This document shows positions 8,014 to 15,495 of a stretch of DNA of 35,729 bases, piece after piece. The notes beneath the pieces are model-generated. The model did no database searches and was not told where the DNA came from. It saw only the letters and a program-made list of their open reading frames with translations. The first letter of the stretch is position 1. Every line of letters begins with the position of its first letter. The position numbers and the translations under genes are program-made. This DNA is from Candidatus Omnitrophota bacterium (GTDB lineage Bacteria; Ratteibacteria; UBA8468; B48-G9; JAFGKM01), in assembly GCA_023819375.1 (NCBI GenBank), contig JAMWDI010000006.1, forward strand, positions 1 to 35,729. The letters are read 5' to 3'.

Positions 8014-8662
8014 ATCTTTTAAACAACCCCTTCTTAAAAAAAATCTTTTTGATTTGGTTATTGGAAGTATTTTTATGTTTTTCCCTTTTATAAATTTCAT
8101 TTCTCTTGGATACATATATGAAAAATTGAGGGGAGGAATAATTCTTGAGAAAACAAAACTTAAATGGGATGAAAATTTTAAAAATTATTTTATTAAAGGT
8201 TTTTCCCTAACAGTATTATTTTTAGGTTACCTTTTTATTCCTTTGATTTTTCTTTTTTTAGGGATTGTCTTTATATCTATCCTTTCCGGTGGTAAAATCG
8301 TGTCTTTATTTTTGTTTAGAGGCGTGGTTTTAATTATTTTTTCTACTTTTAGTTTTTTGATTTCTCTTTATTTTCTTCTTTTCGGAATATGCGTTTATAT
8401 TGAAGAGAATTCCCTTAAAGCAGGATTTAGTTTACAAAAGATTCTTGACAGGATACTTCTAATACCAAAAGAGTATACAATTATTTACATAATAATTGTT
8501 GGACTTTTACTTTTCTCTATTTTTGCTCTTACACTTCTTTTTAATTGGATTACAGGTTTACTTTTTAGCCCCTTTTTATTTTTTTATGACCTTTTAGTTA
8601 TTTCAAATCTTCTAATTAAGTTTTATCCAAGAAAAGAGGTAAAAATTCAATTACCTTTTTAA
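7994..8662 (+). CDS. Integral membrane protein, DUF4013-like
   Basis: A 222-residue hydrophobic protein with about five membrane segments, roughly at residues 19-40, 68-95, 103-135, 160-183 and 186-208. Features such as the early FINFISLGYIYEKLR segment and the overall length resemble DUF4013 proteins, membrane proteins of unknown function; this is by eye only. It has no recognisable catalytic motif or cleavable signal peptide. The ATG lies inside pdxJ (20-base overlap), so it is probably translated from the same message, but nothing suggests a role in vitamin B6 synthesis. The gene is the last one on the plus strand before the convergent tat operon. Confidence 0.65.
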   Translation: MRKKIIESFKQPLLKKNLFDLVIGSIFMFFPFINFISLGYIYEKLRGGIILEKTKLKWDENFKNYFIKGFSLTVLFLGYLFIPLIFLFLGIVFISILSGGKIVSLFLFRGVVLIIFSTFSFLISLYFLLFGICVYIEENSLKAGFSLQKILDRILLIPKEYTIIYIIIVGLLLFSIFALTLLFNWITGLLFSPFLFFYDLLVISNLLIKFYPRKEVKIQLPF

Positions 8663-8943
8663 TTTTTCGCTTTTTTTAAAAATTCTGAAAGGTCAATATT
8701 TTTAACCAAATATCCAACTTAAAACTGTGTTGGTTTTTGGATGGTAAATGAGAAACATTGAGAATAAAAAGATAATTTTAAAAACGTCGGATAAGAAATA
8801 TTATGTTAATTATGTTAACTTTTTTATTAATGGCAAAATTGGTTTTTTTTTTTATTTGTTCTGATTTTTTTAAAAAGTTTTAAAATTTGTTTATAAAAAA
8901 TTTATTAAAAATTTTTCTTAAATAAAATAATTTAACTCTTTAA
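8663..8943. other. AT-rich gap between convergent genes
   Basis: This 281-base gap separates the stops of the DUF4013-like gene (+) and tatC (-). I see no gene in it. The only structure noted is an imperfect hairpin at 8706-8740 built on CCAAC and GTTGG with outer CC/GG pairing, without a clear T-run after it on either strand. Several T and A homopolymer runs occur around 8841-8915. It probably contains termination sites for both transcripts, but no canonical terminator can be shown. Confidence 0.4.
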
Positions 8944-9657
8944 TTATGAAGAACTTGTTTCAAAAAATTTTGAAAGAAAAATAGAAATTTCGTAAAGAAA
9001 AATTAATGGAATTGCAACAAAAGTTTGAGTAAAAATATCAGTTGTTGGAGTAATTAAAGCAGAAAGGATAAAAGAACCCAAAATTGCGAATTTCCTTTTT
9101 TCCTTTAAGAATTTGGATTTTACAAGTCCTATAGAAGCAAGTGAAGAAATAAAAACAGGCAAATTAAAAATAAAACCCATTGCAATTAAAAAAATAAAGA
9201 GGAAATTCAAATAACTATTAATGGAAATGAATGGCTTTATAATTCCTTTACCAAAAGAAAATAAAACACGTAAACCAAAAGGAATAATTATATAAAAAGC
9301 AAAAGACAATCCCAAAAGAAATAAAAAAGGGAAAAATATAAATAGGGTTTTGGCAATTTTTTTTTCTTTTTCTGTTAGACCTGGAGAAATAAATAAATAA
9401 ACTTGAATTAAAAAAAATGGCATTGTAAAAATGCTACCTGTAAAAGCACAAATTTTTAAAATAGATATGAATGGTTCAACAGGTTTTATAAAAACTGGTT
9501 GTTGTTGATATTTTTTGAGTGGATTTATAATATATAAAAGAATTTTATCTGAAAAAAAATAAGAAAAGATTAAACAAATAAGAAAAAAAGAGATTACATA
9601 AATAATTCTCTTCCTTAATTCTTCAAGATGTTCAATAAAACTTAAATCTTTTTCCAT
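8944..9657 (-). CDS. tatC: Sec-independent protein translocase TatC
   Basis: A 237-residue polytopic membrane protein, the receptor subunit of the twin-arginine translocase that recognises Tat signal peptides of folded proteins. The cytoplasmic N-terminus carries FIEHLEELRKR at residues 7-17, the most diagnostic TatC motif. About six membrane segments follow, at roughly 18-36, 64-90, 103-125, 147-170, 190-203 and 211-228. SPGLTEKE (91-98) and the TPTTD segment (203-207) correspond to conserved loops. Its start codon overlaps the tatA stop by one base (TAATG), giving translational coupling. It is the last gene of a minus-strand operon whose other products are probable Tat cargo. Confidence 0.94.
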   Translation of the reverse strand: MEKDLSFIEHLEELRKRIIYVISFFLICLIFSYFFSDKILLYIINPLKKYQQQPVFIKPVEPFISILKICAFTGSIFTMPFFLIQVYLFISPGLTEKEKKIAKTLFIFFPFLFLLGLSFAFYIIIPFGLRVLFSFGKGIIKPFISINSYLNFLFIFLIAMGFIFNLPVFISSLASIGLVKSKFLKEKRKFAILGSFILSALITPTTDIFTQTFVAIPLIFLYEISIFLSKFFETSSS

Positions 9658-9830
9658 TATTCTTCTTTTTCTTCTTTACTTTCCTCAGATGTTCCCTCTT
9701 TCATGCCTTTTTTAAATTCTCCAAGTGCTTTTCCAAGCGCTCTTCCAATCTCAGGAAGTCTTTTAGCACCAAAAAGTAATAAGATTATAAAAAATATAAG
9801 GATAAGTTCAGGGGCTCCTATATTAAACAT
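9657..9830 (-). CDS. tatA: Sec-independent protein translocase TatA
   Basis: A small 57-residue gene in the gap between tatC and the ferredoxin gene. The product begins [20 protein letters not shown], a short periplasmic N-terminus and one membrane helix. The conserved hinge [20 protein letters not shown] (20-39) and an acidic, glutamate-rich tail follow. This is a textbook TatA/TatE protein, which forms the oligomeric pore element of the Tat system. An AGGAGGG Shine-Dalgarno lies just before the ATG. Its start overlaps the ferredoxin stop (ATGTTTAA), and its stop overlaps the tatC start. No separate TatB is present here, as in minimal TatAC systems. Confidence 0.94.
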   Translation of the reverse strand: MFNIGAPELILIFFIILLLFGAKRLPEIGRALGKALGEFKKGMKEGTSEESKEEKEE

Positions 9831-10407
9831 TTTCCCTCCTTTTTAATTTTTTTCTTTTTACGTCAATAATTTTGACTTTTATAGCAGATTCACCTATAAC
9901 AGGGCAATTTTGTTCACATTGTCCACAACCAACACATATTTTTTTATCTACAACAGGTTTTCCATTTATATTTTTATATACTGCTCCAACAGGACAAACT
10001 TCCATACAAACAAAACAAACTTTGTTTTCTAACCACACAAGACATTTTTTAGGATCAATTTCTGCATTTCCCATTTTAAATTCATTAAATTTTACATTTT
10101 CTATCGCACCTGTTGGACATACTTTTCCACATTCAAGGCATAAAATACATCCTTTTTCTCTTGGAATTATGTAAGGAGTTCCCCATTCAAGTATTCCTTT
10201 GTTTATTGGAACTGGTTTAAGACACTTTGTTGGACAGATTTTCACACATTTTCCACATCTTATACACATGTAAATAAAAAAATCTTCTTCAATAGCACCA
10301 GGTGGTCTTATAAACTGATTTTTTGGAGAAATTTTTATTTTATTTTTTCTTAAAAATAATAACCATCCCCCTACTCCAATAAATTTTAAAAATTCTTTTC
10401 TTTTCAT
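9823..10407 (-). CDS. NapG/MauM-like ferredoxin with four [4Fe-4S] clusters, probable Tat substrate
   Basis: A 194-residue protein. Residues 1-20 ([20 protein letters not shown]) look like a Tat-type signal or anchor in which the second arginine of the twin pair is lysine. After it comes [20 protein letters not shown], characteristic of the NapG/MauM family. Cluster cysteines are C48-C51-C54-C58, C87-C90-C93-C97, C122-C131-C134-C138 and C158-C161-C164-C168. In nitrate respiration NapG works with the membrane protein NapH to move quinol electrons to a periplasmic enzyme. Here the NapH-like gene lies directly upstream (4-base overlap), but no NapA-like or methylamine dehydrogenase gene is present, so the terminal acceptor is unknown. 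It overlaps tatA by 8 bases. Export by the neighbouring Tat system is inferred. Confidence 0.87.
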   Translation of the reverse strand: MKRKEFLKFIGVGGWLLFLRKNKIKISPKNQFIRPPGAIEEDFFIYMCIRCGKCVKICPTKCLKPVPINKGILEWGTPYIIPREKGCILCLECGKVCPTGAIENVKFNEFKMGNAEIDPKKCLVWLENKVCFVCMEVCPVGAVYKNINGKPVVDKKICVGCGQCEQNCPVIGESAIKVKIIDVKRKKLKRRENV

Positions 10408-11009
10408 CTTTTTAATTTTTTTATTTTATTTCTTAATTTTACCCCTATCAGATAATTTAAATAACCAAGAGGACATATATTATTGCACCAGAATCTCGGA
10501 ATTAAAATGCTTATGAAAATGATAAGCAAAAAAACCAATAACATTTTTTTAAATACTAAGGATCTCGTAATAATAACAAAAGGATCAAAAATCCAGAATA
10601 AAAAAGGTATTTTAACAAAATTTGAAATTAATGCTGTTAAAAGAATTCCAGAGAAAATAAGGATTTTTATTTTATGTAAAAAAATAGGATTTTTGATACG
10701 AATTTTCCATTTTTTTCTTAATAAAAGAATATTTGTAATATCAATAATTCCACCAACTGGGCATAACCAGTAACAGAAAAAATTGCCAAAGAGTATAAGC
10801 ATAAATAGTATAAAGAGAGATGGTAAAAGTAAAATTGAAAAATAGAGAGTTGATAGAGTTGTAAAGACTGTCATAAGAATATCCATTCTGAAAAACAAAT
10901 TTACAGGTAATTTTTCTGAAATGCCAAAACTGGTTTTTTTAAAAAAATAAAAGAACAAAAATATAAAAAATAACTGAGAAAAATATCTTTTTGTGAAGTT
11001 TTTATACAT
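10404..11009 (-). CDS. NapH/MauN-like membrane iron-sulfur protein
   Basis: A 201-residue membrane protein with about four to five hydrophobic segments, near residues 11-23, 45-78, 112-130, 134-150 and 155-172. It has two C-x3-C-P motifs, C79YWLC83P and C175NNIC179P, the signature of the NapH/MauN/CcoG-related quinol-oxidising family. It is shorter than classical NapH (about 280 residues) and lacks the C-terminal ferredoxin motif. The clusters could come from the NapG-like protein encoded directly downstream with an ATGA-type overlap. The pair should take electrons from the quinone pool at the cytoplasmic membrane. It overlaps the upstream DUF362 gene by 8 bases. Confidence 0.8.
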   Translation of the reverse strand: MYKNFTKRYFSQLFFIFLFFYFFKKTSFGISEKLPVNLFFRMDILMTVFTTLSTLYFSILLLPSLFILFMLILFGNFFCYWLCPVGGIIDITNILLLRKKWKIRIKNPIFLHKIKILIFSGILLTALISNFVKIPFLFWIFDPFVIITRSLVFKKMLLVFLLIIFISILIPRFWCNNICPLGYLNYLIGVKLRNKIKKLKR

Positions 11010-11895
11010 ATTTTATCTTTATTTTACTTAAATCCATTACTCCAAGGCCCATTTCTGCTGCATATCTTATGTGAGGAACCTGTTCAGGTTTTTTGTTTAA
11101 TAATGTAGTTCCATATGCATCAAGAGCAACTATATCTGTTCCACCTATAACCATATTCAATTCTTTTAATTCTCCCGGACCTTGAGGTCCTCTTGTTAAC
11201 ATAACTTTAATAGCATCAAGAATTATCAATTTGGTTTTAGGTAAAATATATTTTGTTATTTCAGCAATACATTTATGTAAATCAGTTCTATGGAAATATC
11301 CTCTATCTTTAACGATACCCATAAAATTTTTCATTGCTATTGTTACAACTCCGCCACTATGGACTTTTACAACTGGAACATCTATTAAGATATCACATTC
11401 ATAAACTTCTTTCAAAATTTCTGCTTCTTTTAAAACTTCACCTCCAATATTTACTGTAATCCATTCAACAGGAGGTTTCATTATTCCTCCTTCTCTTTCT
11501 ACAACTTCTTTTATTCCACTGACTGTATATGTTACATTCCAGGGATTGACCGGATTATCCATAACTATAATTTCTTTTGCACCTGCTTTTTTACATAATT
11601 TAACAATTGTGGCAACAACTTCTGGATTGGTATTGGCACATTGGTCAGGAGTTCTATTCCAGGCAATATTAGGTTTTATGACAACTTTATTTCCTCTTTT
11701 TACAAATTTACTAATCCCACCCATTGCTTCAATAACTTTTGTTGTAATTTCTGCAATATTTAAACCTTTTGCGGCATAGATTTCACTTTCCTTCTCTTCT
11801 GCAAAAGAGATGTTTTTGTTGTTCTTAAATAAATTTGATAAACTTAGACTTGTTAAAAACAAAAAACTTTTTTTAATAAATTCTCTTCTTTTCAT
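11002..11895 (-). CDS. DUF362 protein with twin-arginine signal
   Basis: A 297-residue protein. The N-terminus MKRREFIKKSFLFLTSLSLS has an R-R-x-F-x-K-K pattern followed by a hydrophobic stretch, a good Tat signal peptide. The mature part is a DUF362 domain: VIKPNIAWNRTPDQCANTNP near residues 71-91, PVVKVHSGGVVTIAMKNFMG near 172-192, and LDAYGTTLLN near 260. DUF362 proteins often accompany ferredoxins or have them fused; their reaction is not established. Here the iron-sulfur partners are separate genes downstream. It is the first gene of the Tat operon and probably supplies exported cargo for the TatAC encoded at its end. A GGAG ribosome site precedes the ATG. No cluster cysteines of its own are visible. 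Confidence 0.87.
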   Translation of the reverse strand: MKRREFIKKSFLFLTSLSLSNLFKNNKNISFAEEKESEIYAAKGLNIAEITTKVIEAMGGISKFVKRGNKVVIKPNIAWNRTPDQCANTNPEVVATIVKLCKKAGAKEIIVMDNPVNPWNVTYTVSGIKEVVEREGGIMKPPVEWITVNIGGEVLKEAEILKEVYECDILIDVPVVKVHSGGVVTIAMKNFMGIVKDRGYFHRTDLHKCIAEITKYILPKTKLIILDAIKVMLTRGPQGPGELKELNMVIGGTDIVALDAYGTTLLNKKPEQVPHIRYAAEMGLGVMDLSKIKIKYV

Positions 11896-11979
11896 TTTAT
11901 TGCTCCTTTTTTAAGTTTTTCATTTTCAAATATTTAAATTTAATTAGTTAAAGTAATTTTTTAAAACAATCCCTTTTAT

Positions 11980-11988
11980 ATTTTATCA
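11980..11988 (-). promoter_or_regulatory. Possible extended -10 promoter of the Tat operon
   Basis: On the minus strand TGATAAAAT (TGn plus TAAAAT) lies about 85-95 bases before the DUF362 start codon. The -35 region at the proper distance is T-rich and poor. The same TGATAAAAT form occurs before pdxJ, and TAAAAT before the tRNA gene. This is a candidate only. Confidence 0.33.
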
Positions 11989-12119
11989 CATAAAAAGCCA
12001 GGAAAAAATTTTTCTATTTTTTAAATTAAAAAAAAATCATTTTTGCTATCAAAAAACATAATGTTTTCAAATTTTTATTTTTAGTTTAGTAATAAAGAGT
12101 TTTTTATATAATTTACATG

Positions 12120-12171
12120 CCAGATTAAAAATCTTGTTTGTAAATCCAGATTAAAAATGTTGTTTGTAAAT
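12120..12171. repeat. Tandem duplication of a 26-base unit
   Basis: Two adjacent copies, 12120-12145 and 12146-12171, differ at a single base (ATCTTG in the first, ATGTTG in the second). The unit begins CCAGATTAAAAAT and ends TTGTTTGTAAAT (second copy). A third, partial copy (AGATTAAAAA) follows from 12173. The near identity points to a recent duplication by slippage. No function is apparent. Confidence 0.85.
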
Positions 12172-12253
12172 AAGATTAAAAAATTTTTTAAAAGGATGAA
12201 TTAATAAATGTTAAAATTAAAACTGGATAGAATAAGATTTAGTTGAGAAAAAA

Positions 12254-12356
12254 AGTTAAGAAGTTATTAATTTAAGAAGTTAATAACTTAAAAAGTGAGT
12301 AAGTTAAGAATTTCTGAATTTACAAATTAGTTAAGAAGTTAAGAACTTAGGAACTT
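12254..12356. repeat. Degenerate GTTAAGAA/AAGTTAAT repeat cluster, left copy
   Basis: About one hundred bases built from imperfect 7-9 base units such as GTTAAGAAGTTA, AAGTTAATAACTT (12277-12289), GTAAGTTAAGAA and GTTAAGAAGTTAAGAACTTA. Related sequence in the opposite orientation occurs at 12665-12727, near the end of ppdK. The units are too short and irregular for a CRISPR array, and no spacers are present. Confidence 0.65.
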
Positions 12357-12664
12357 GCGATTTTAAAATTTATTTATTAAATTTAATGGGAAGATTTTTA
12401 ATATGATTTTTTTATTGGTACGTTGAAAGAATTTTTTTCAAGTCTTTTTTACAGACTTAATTAAATCCGAGGTTTTTCAGTTGCTTATCCTACTTCTGGA
12501 AAGTGTTAATATTAATTTAATTCCATTACTCTTAATAGAGCACTCTACTCTTTTATTTGAATTTTTCCAAAAATTTTACTTTTGTTTTTTACCATAATTT
12601 AATTAATGGATAATCAAATGTGAAGTATCAAAACTTTACGGAAAATAATTATTTAGAAATATTT

Positions 12665-12727
12665 CAGATTAATAAGTTCTAAACTTATTAATTTCTTAAG
12701 TTATTAACTTCATAACTTATTAACTTA
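12665..12727. repeat. Degenerate AT repeat cluster, right inverted copy, reaching the ppdK stop
   Basis: AACTTATTAA-type units repeat up to and into the ppdK stop codon. AAGTTATTAACTT at 12698-12710 is the reverse complement of AAGTTAATAACTT at 12277-12289 in the left cluster. The block contains a perfect 11-base inverted repeat (12668-12678 with 12682-12692). Its position makes it the 3' untranslated region of ppdK. Confidence 0.65.
12668..12692 (-). terminator. AT-only hairpin downstream of ppdK
   Basis: ATTAATAAGTT (12668-12678) and AACTTATTAAT (12682-12692) form a perfect 11-base stem with a 3-base loop (CTA), 33 bases after the ppdK stop in its direction of transcription. Only two of the eleven pairs' bases include G or C, and no U-tract follows, so it is not a canonical intrinsic terminator. 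It may stabilise the 3' end or simply be part of the repeat block. Confidence 0.3.
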
Positions 12728-15409
12728 TTTACTTGTATATTCAATTTTCAGCCTTTCCTCAATTGCTGCTTGTGCTGCTGCTAATTTAGCAATAGGAATT
12801 CTATATGGAGAGCAGGATACATAATTCATCCCTACTCTATGACAGAATTTTACACTTTCAGGATCTCCTCCATGTTCTCCACAAATACCTACTTCAAGAT
12901 TTGGATTTGCTTTTTTCCCTTTTTCAATCCCGATTTTTATAAGTTGTCCAACTCCTTCTTGATCAAGTGTCATAAATGGGTCATCTTTAAGAATTTTTTT
13001 CTCAAGATAATAGAATAGAAATTTTCCCACGTCATCTCTACTAAAACCAAGTGTCATTTGGGTTAAATCGTTGGTTCCGAAGGAAAAGAAATCAGCCTCT
13101 TTGGCAATTTCATCAGCAGTTAAAGCAGCACGAGGAACTTCAATCATAGTTCCAACCATATATTTAATTTTAATTCCATATTCTGCCATTACTTTTTCTG
13201 CAACTCTTACAACTATTTCTTTTTGATGTTTAAATTCTTCAACATTACCAACAAGGGGTATCATTATTTCTGGTATAACTGTTTTACCTTCTTTTGCAAG
13301 TTCACACGCTGCTTCCATAATCGCTCTTACTTGCATTTCAGTGATCTCTGGATATGTGATTCCAAGACGGCAACCTCTATGACCAAGCATTGGGTTGAAT
13401 TCATGGAGTTGTTCTACTCTTTCAAGTATTTTTTCTTTTTCTTTTATTTTTTCTGGATCTTCTCCTCTTTCTTTCATTAAGGCAATTTCAACCATTAACT
13501 CTTCTCTTTTTGGTAAAAATTCATGAAGTGGTGGGTCAAGGGTTCTTATTATTACAGGGTATCCTTCCATTTCTCTGAATAAACCAATAAAATCTTCTTT
13601 TTGGAATGGTAGAAGTTTATCAAGGGCTTTTCTTCTTTCTTCTTCTGTTTTTGCCATAATCATTTCAATAACAAAGGGTAATCTTTCAGGAGCGAAAAAC
13701 ATATGTTCTGTTCTGCAAAGACCTATTCCCTCTGCTCCAAATTCTCTTGCTTTTTTTGCATCTCTCGGAATGTCAGCATTTGCTCTAACACCAAGTTTTC
13801 TAAATTCATCAACCCATTCCATTAAAATTTTAAATTCTCCTGTTATTCCTGCTTCAATTGTTGGGACCTGTCCAATAATAACATTTCCTGTTCCGCCATC
13901 AATCGTAATCCAATCTCCTTCCTTTAATTCTTTATCTTTAATTTTCATTATTCCTTTTTCCTCATCTATTTGAATTTCTCCACAACCAACAACGCATGGT
14001 TTACCCATCCCCCTGGCTACAACTGCTGCATGTGAAGTCATCCCTCCTCTACTTGTTAAAATTCCTTTTGCAACTGCCATACCATGAATATCATCCGGGC
14101 TTGTTTCTTCTCTTACAAGAATAACAGGTTCAGTTTTACCAAGTTTTTCTGCCTTATCTGCTGTAAAAACAATTTTCCCACTTACAGCCCCAGGAGATGC
14201 AGGAAGTCCTTTAGCAACAGGTTCAACTTTTGCTTTTGGATCAATTATTGGATGAAGAAGTTGGTCAATCTGCGATGGTTCAACTCTCATTATTGCTTCC
14301 TCTTTTGTTATTAACCCTTCTTTTACCATATCAACTGCTATTTTAACTGCTGCTAAAGGTGTTCTTTTTCCAGTTCTTGTTTGAAGCATATATAATTTGC
14401 CTCTTTCTATTGTAAATTCAAAATCCTGGACATCTCTATAATGTTTTTCAAGTTTTTCTGTGATTTCCTTTAATTGCTTATAAACTTCTGGCATTTCTTT
14501 TTCAAGTTCACTGATTGGTTTAGGAGTTCTTATCCCAGCAACAACATCTTCTCCTTGTGCATTTGTAAGGTATTCGCCATAAAATTCTTTTTCTCCAGTT
14601 GATGGATTTCTTGTAAATCCGACTCCTGTTCCAGAATCATTACCCATGTTTCCAAAAACCATAGTTACAATATTGACTGCAGTTCCAAGGTCATCAGGTA
14701 TTTTGTTTAGTTTTCTATAAGTTATTGCTCTTGGGTTATTCCATGATTCAAAGACAGCATTTATTGCCTTTTTAAGTTGAAACATCGGATCTTGCGGAAA
14801 ATCTTCGCCTGTTTTTTCTTTATAAATCTTTTTAAATTTTTCAACAATTTCTTTTAAACTTTCCGCATCTAAATCAGCATCATAATGAACCCCTTTTTCT
14901 TTTTTCTTTTCCTCAAGTATCTTTTCGAATTCATTTTTATCTATTCCCATAACAACATTTCCAAACATCTGTATAAATCTTCTATATGCATCATAAGCAA
15001 ATCTTTCGTTTTGAGTACTTTCTGCTAAGCCTTTGACCGATTCATCATTCAAACCAAGGTTTAAAATTGTATCCATCATACCTGGCATAGAGTATTTGGC
15101 ACCTGATCTAACAGAAACAAGTAGGGGATTTTTAGGATCACCAAATTTTTTACCTGTTACTTTTTCAAGTTTTTTCAAATATTTTTTTAATTCTTCATCA
15201 AAATCTTCTGGAAGTTTTTTATTGTTTTGATAATAATACCTGCAAACCTCTGTTGTGATTGTGAAACCAGGAGGAACAGGTATTCCTGCATTTGTCATTT
15301 CTGCAAGCCCAGCACCTTTACCGCCGAGCAAATCTTTCATTTCTCCAGTTCCTTCTGCTTTTCCTTCTCCAAAGAAATAAATATATTTTTTCTTTTTTGC
15401 TCTTGCCAT
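12725..15409 (-). CDS. ppdK: Pyruvate, phosphate dikinase
   Basis: An 894-residue enzyme of usual family length that interconverts pyruvate, ATP and phosphate with phosphoenolpyruvate, AMP and pyrophosphate. Domains in order: the ATP-grasp nucleotide domain with LLGGKGAGLAEM at residues 27-38 and VSVRSGAKYSMPGMMDT near 98-114; the swivelling phosphohistidine domain with GGMTSHAAVVARGMG, catalytic His460; and the C-terminal PEP/pyruvate barrel with IGLCRTEHMFF and GICGEHGGDP, catalytic Cys near residue 843. The ATG at 15409 follows AAGGAGG at ideal spacing. A perfect TTGACA-17-TATAAT promoter lies just upstream and no other gene is co-directional within the unit, so it is a strongly expressed single-gene transcript. 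In anaerobes it often runs glycolysis in a pyrophosphate-saving mode or supports gluconeogenesis. Confidence 0.98.
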   Translation of the reverse strand: MARAKKKKYIYFFGEGKAEGTGEMKDLLGGKGAGLAEMTNAGIPVPPGFTITTEVCRYYYQNNKKLPEDFDEELKKYLKKLEKVTGKKFGDPKNPLLVSVRSGAKYSMPGMMDTILNLGLNDESVKGLAESTQNERFAYDAYRRFIQMFGNVVMGIDKNEFEKILEEKKKEKGVHYDADLDAESLKEIVEKFKKIYKEKTGEDFPQDPMFQLKKAINAVFESWNNPRAITYRKLNKIPDDLGTAVNIVTMVFGNMGNDSGTGVGFTRNPSTGEKEFYGEYLTNAQGEDVVAGIRTPKPISELEKEMPEVYKQLKEITEKLEKHYRDVQDFEFTIERGKLYMLQTRTGKRTPLAAVKIAVDMVKEGLITKEEAIMRVEPSQIDQLLHPIIDPKAKVEPVAKGLPASPGAVSGKIVFTADKAEKLGKTEPVILVREETSPDDIHGMAVAKGILTSRGGMTSHAAVVARGMGKPCVVGCGEIQIDEEKGIMKIKDKELKEGDWITIDGGTGNVIIGQVPTIEAGITGEFKILMEWVDEFRKLGVRANADIPRDAKKAREFGAEGIGLCRTEHMFFAPERLPFVIEMIMAKTEEERRKALDKLLPFQKEDFIGLFREMEGYPVIIRTLDPPLHEFLPKREELMVEIALMKERGEDPEKIKEKEKILERVEQLHEFNPMLGHRGCRLGITYPEITEMQVRAIMEAACELAKEGKTVIPEIMIPLVGNVEEFKHQKEIVVRVAEKVMAEYGIKIKYMVGTMIEVPRAALTADEIAKEADFFSFGTNDLTQMTLGFSRDDVGKFLFYYLEKKILKDDPFMTLDQEGVGQLIKIGIEKGKKANPNLEVGICGEHGGDPESVKFCHRVGMNYVSCSPYRIPIAKLAAAQAAIEERLKIEYTSK

Positions 15410-15440
15410 TGAATCCTCCTTGTAAAATATTAAGGTAATA

Positions 15441-15469
15441 ATTATAAAAAAATTTATGGATTATGTCAA
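15441..15469 (-). promoter_or_regulatory. Consensus sigma-70 promoter of ppdK
   Basis: On the minus strand TTGACA (15464-15469) and TATAAT (15441-15446) are separated by exactly 17 bases, a perfect match to the housekeeping consensus. Transcription should begin near 15434, giving a leader of about 25 bases that contains the AAGGAGG ribosome site. It is the best promoter in the window. Activity is inferred from sequence only. Confidence 0.85.
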
Positions 15470-15495
15470 AACTTAAATATCGAAAAGGTTACTCT

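Larger units (their letters stand above)
11896..12724. other. Long non-coding, repeat-rich AT region
   Basis: This 829-base gap lies between the start of the Tat operon and the stop of ppdK. I find no credible gene; the longest open frames are trivial. It holds the possible Tat operon promoter, a 26-base tandem duplication at 12120-12171, degenerate AAGTTAAT-type repeats at 12254-12356 and again in the opposite orientation at 12665-12727, and a small hairpin at 12440-12458 (AAGTCT/AGACTT). The middle, 12360-12660, has no recognisable feature. It could be a decayed element or an untranslated region, but neither can be shown. Confidence 0.6.

Noticed and set aside
8706-8740. Bidirectional terminator between the convergent genes
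   Set aside because: The hairpin is imperfect with a bulge and no proper T-run directly after it on either strand, so it is mentioned only within the gap.
9823-11009. Nitrate reductase (nap) operon
   Set aside because: The NapG- and NapH-like proteins lack NapA, NapB and NapD neighbours; only the electron-transfer pair is present.
12254-12727. CRISPR array
   Set aside because: The repeats are only 7-13 bases, irregular and without unique spacers of constant length; no cas gene is in the window.
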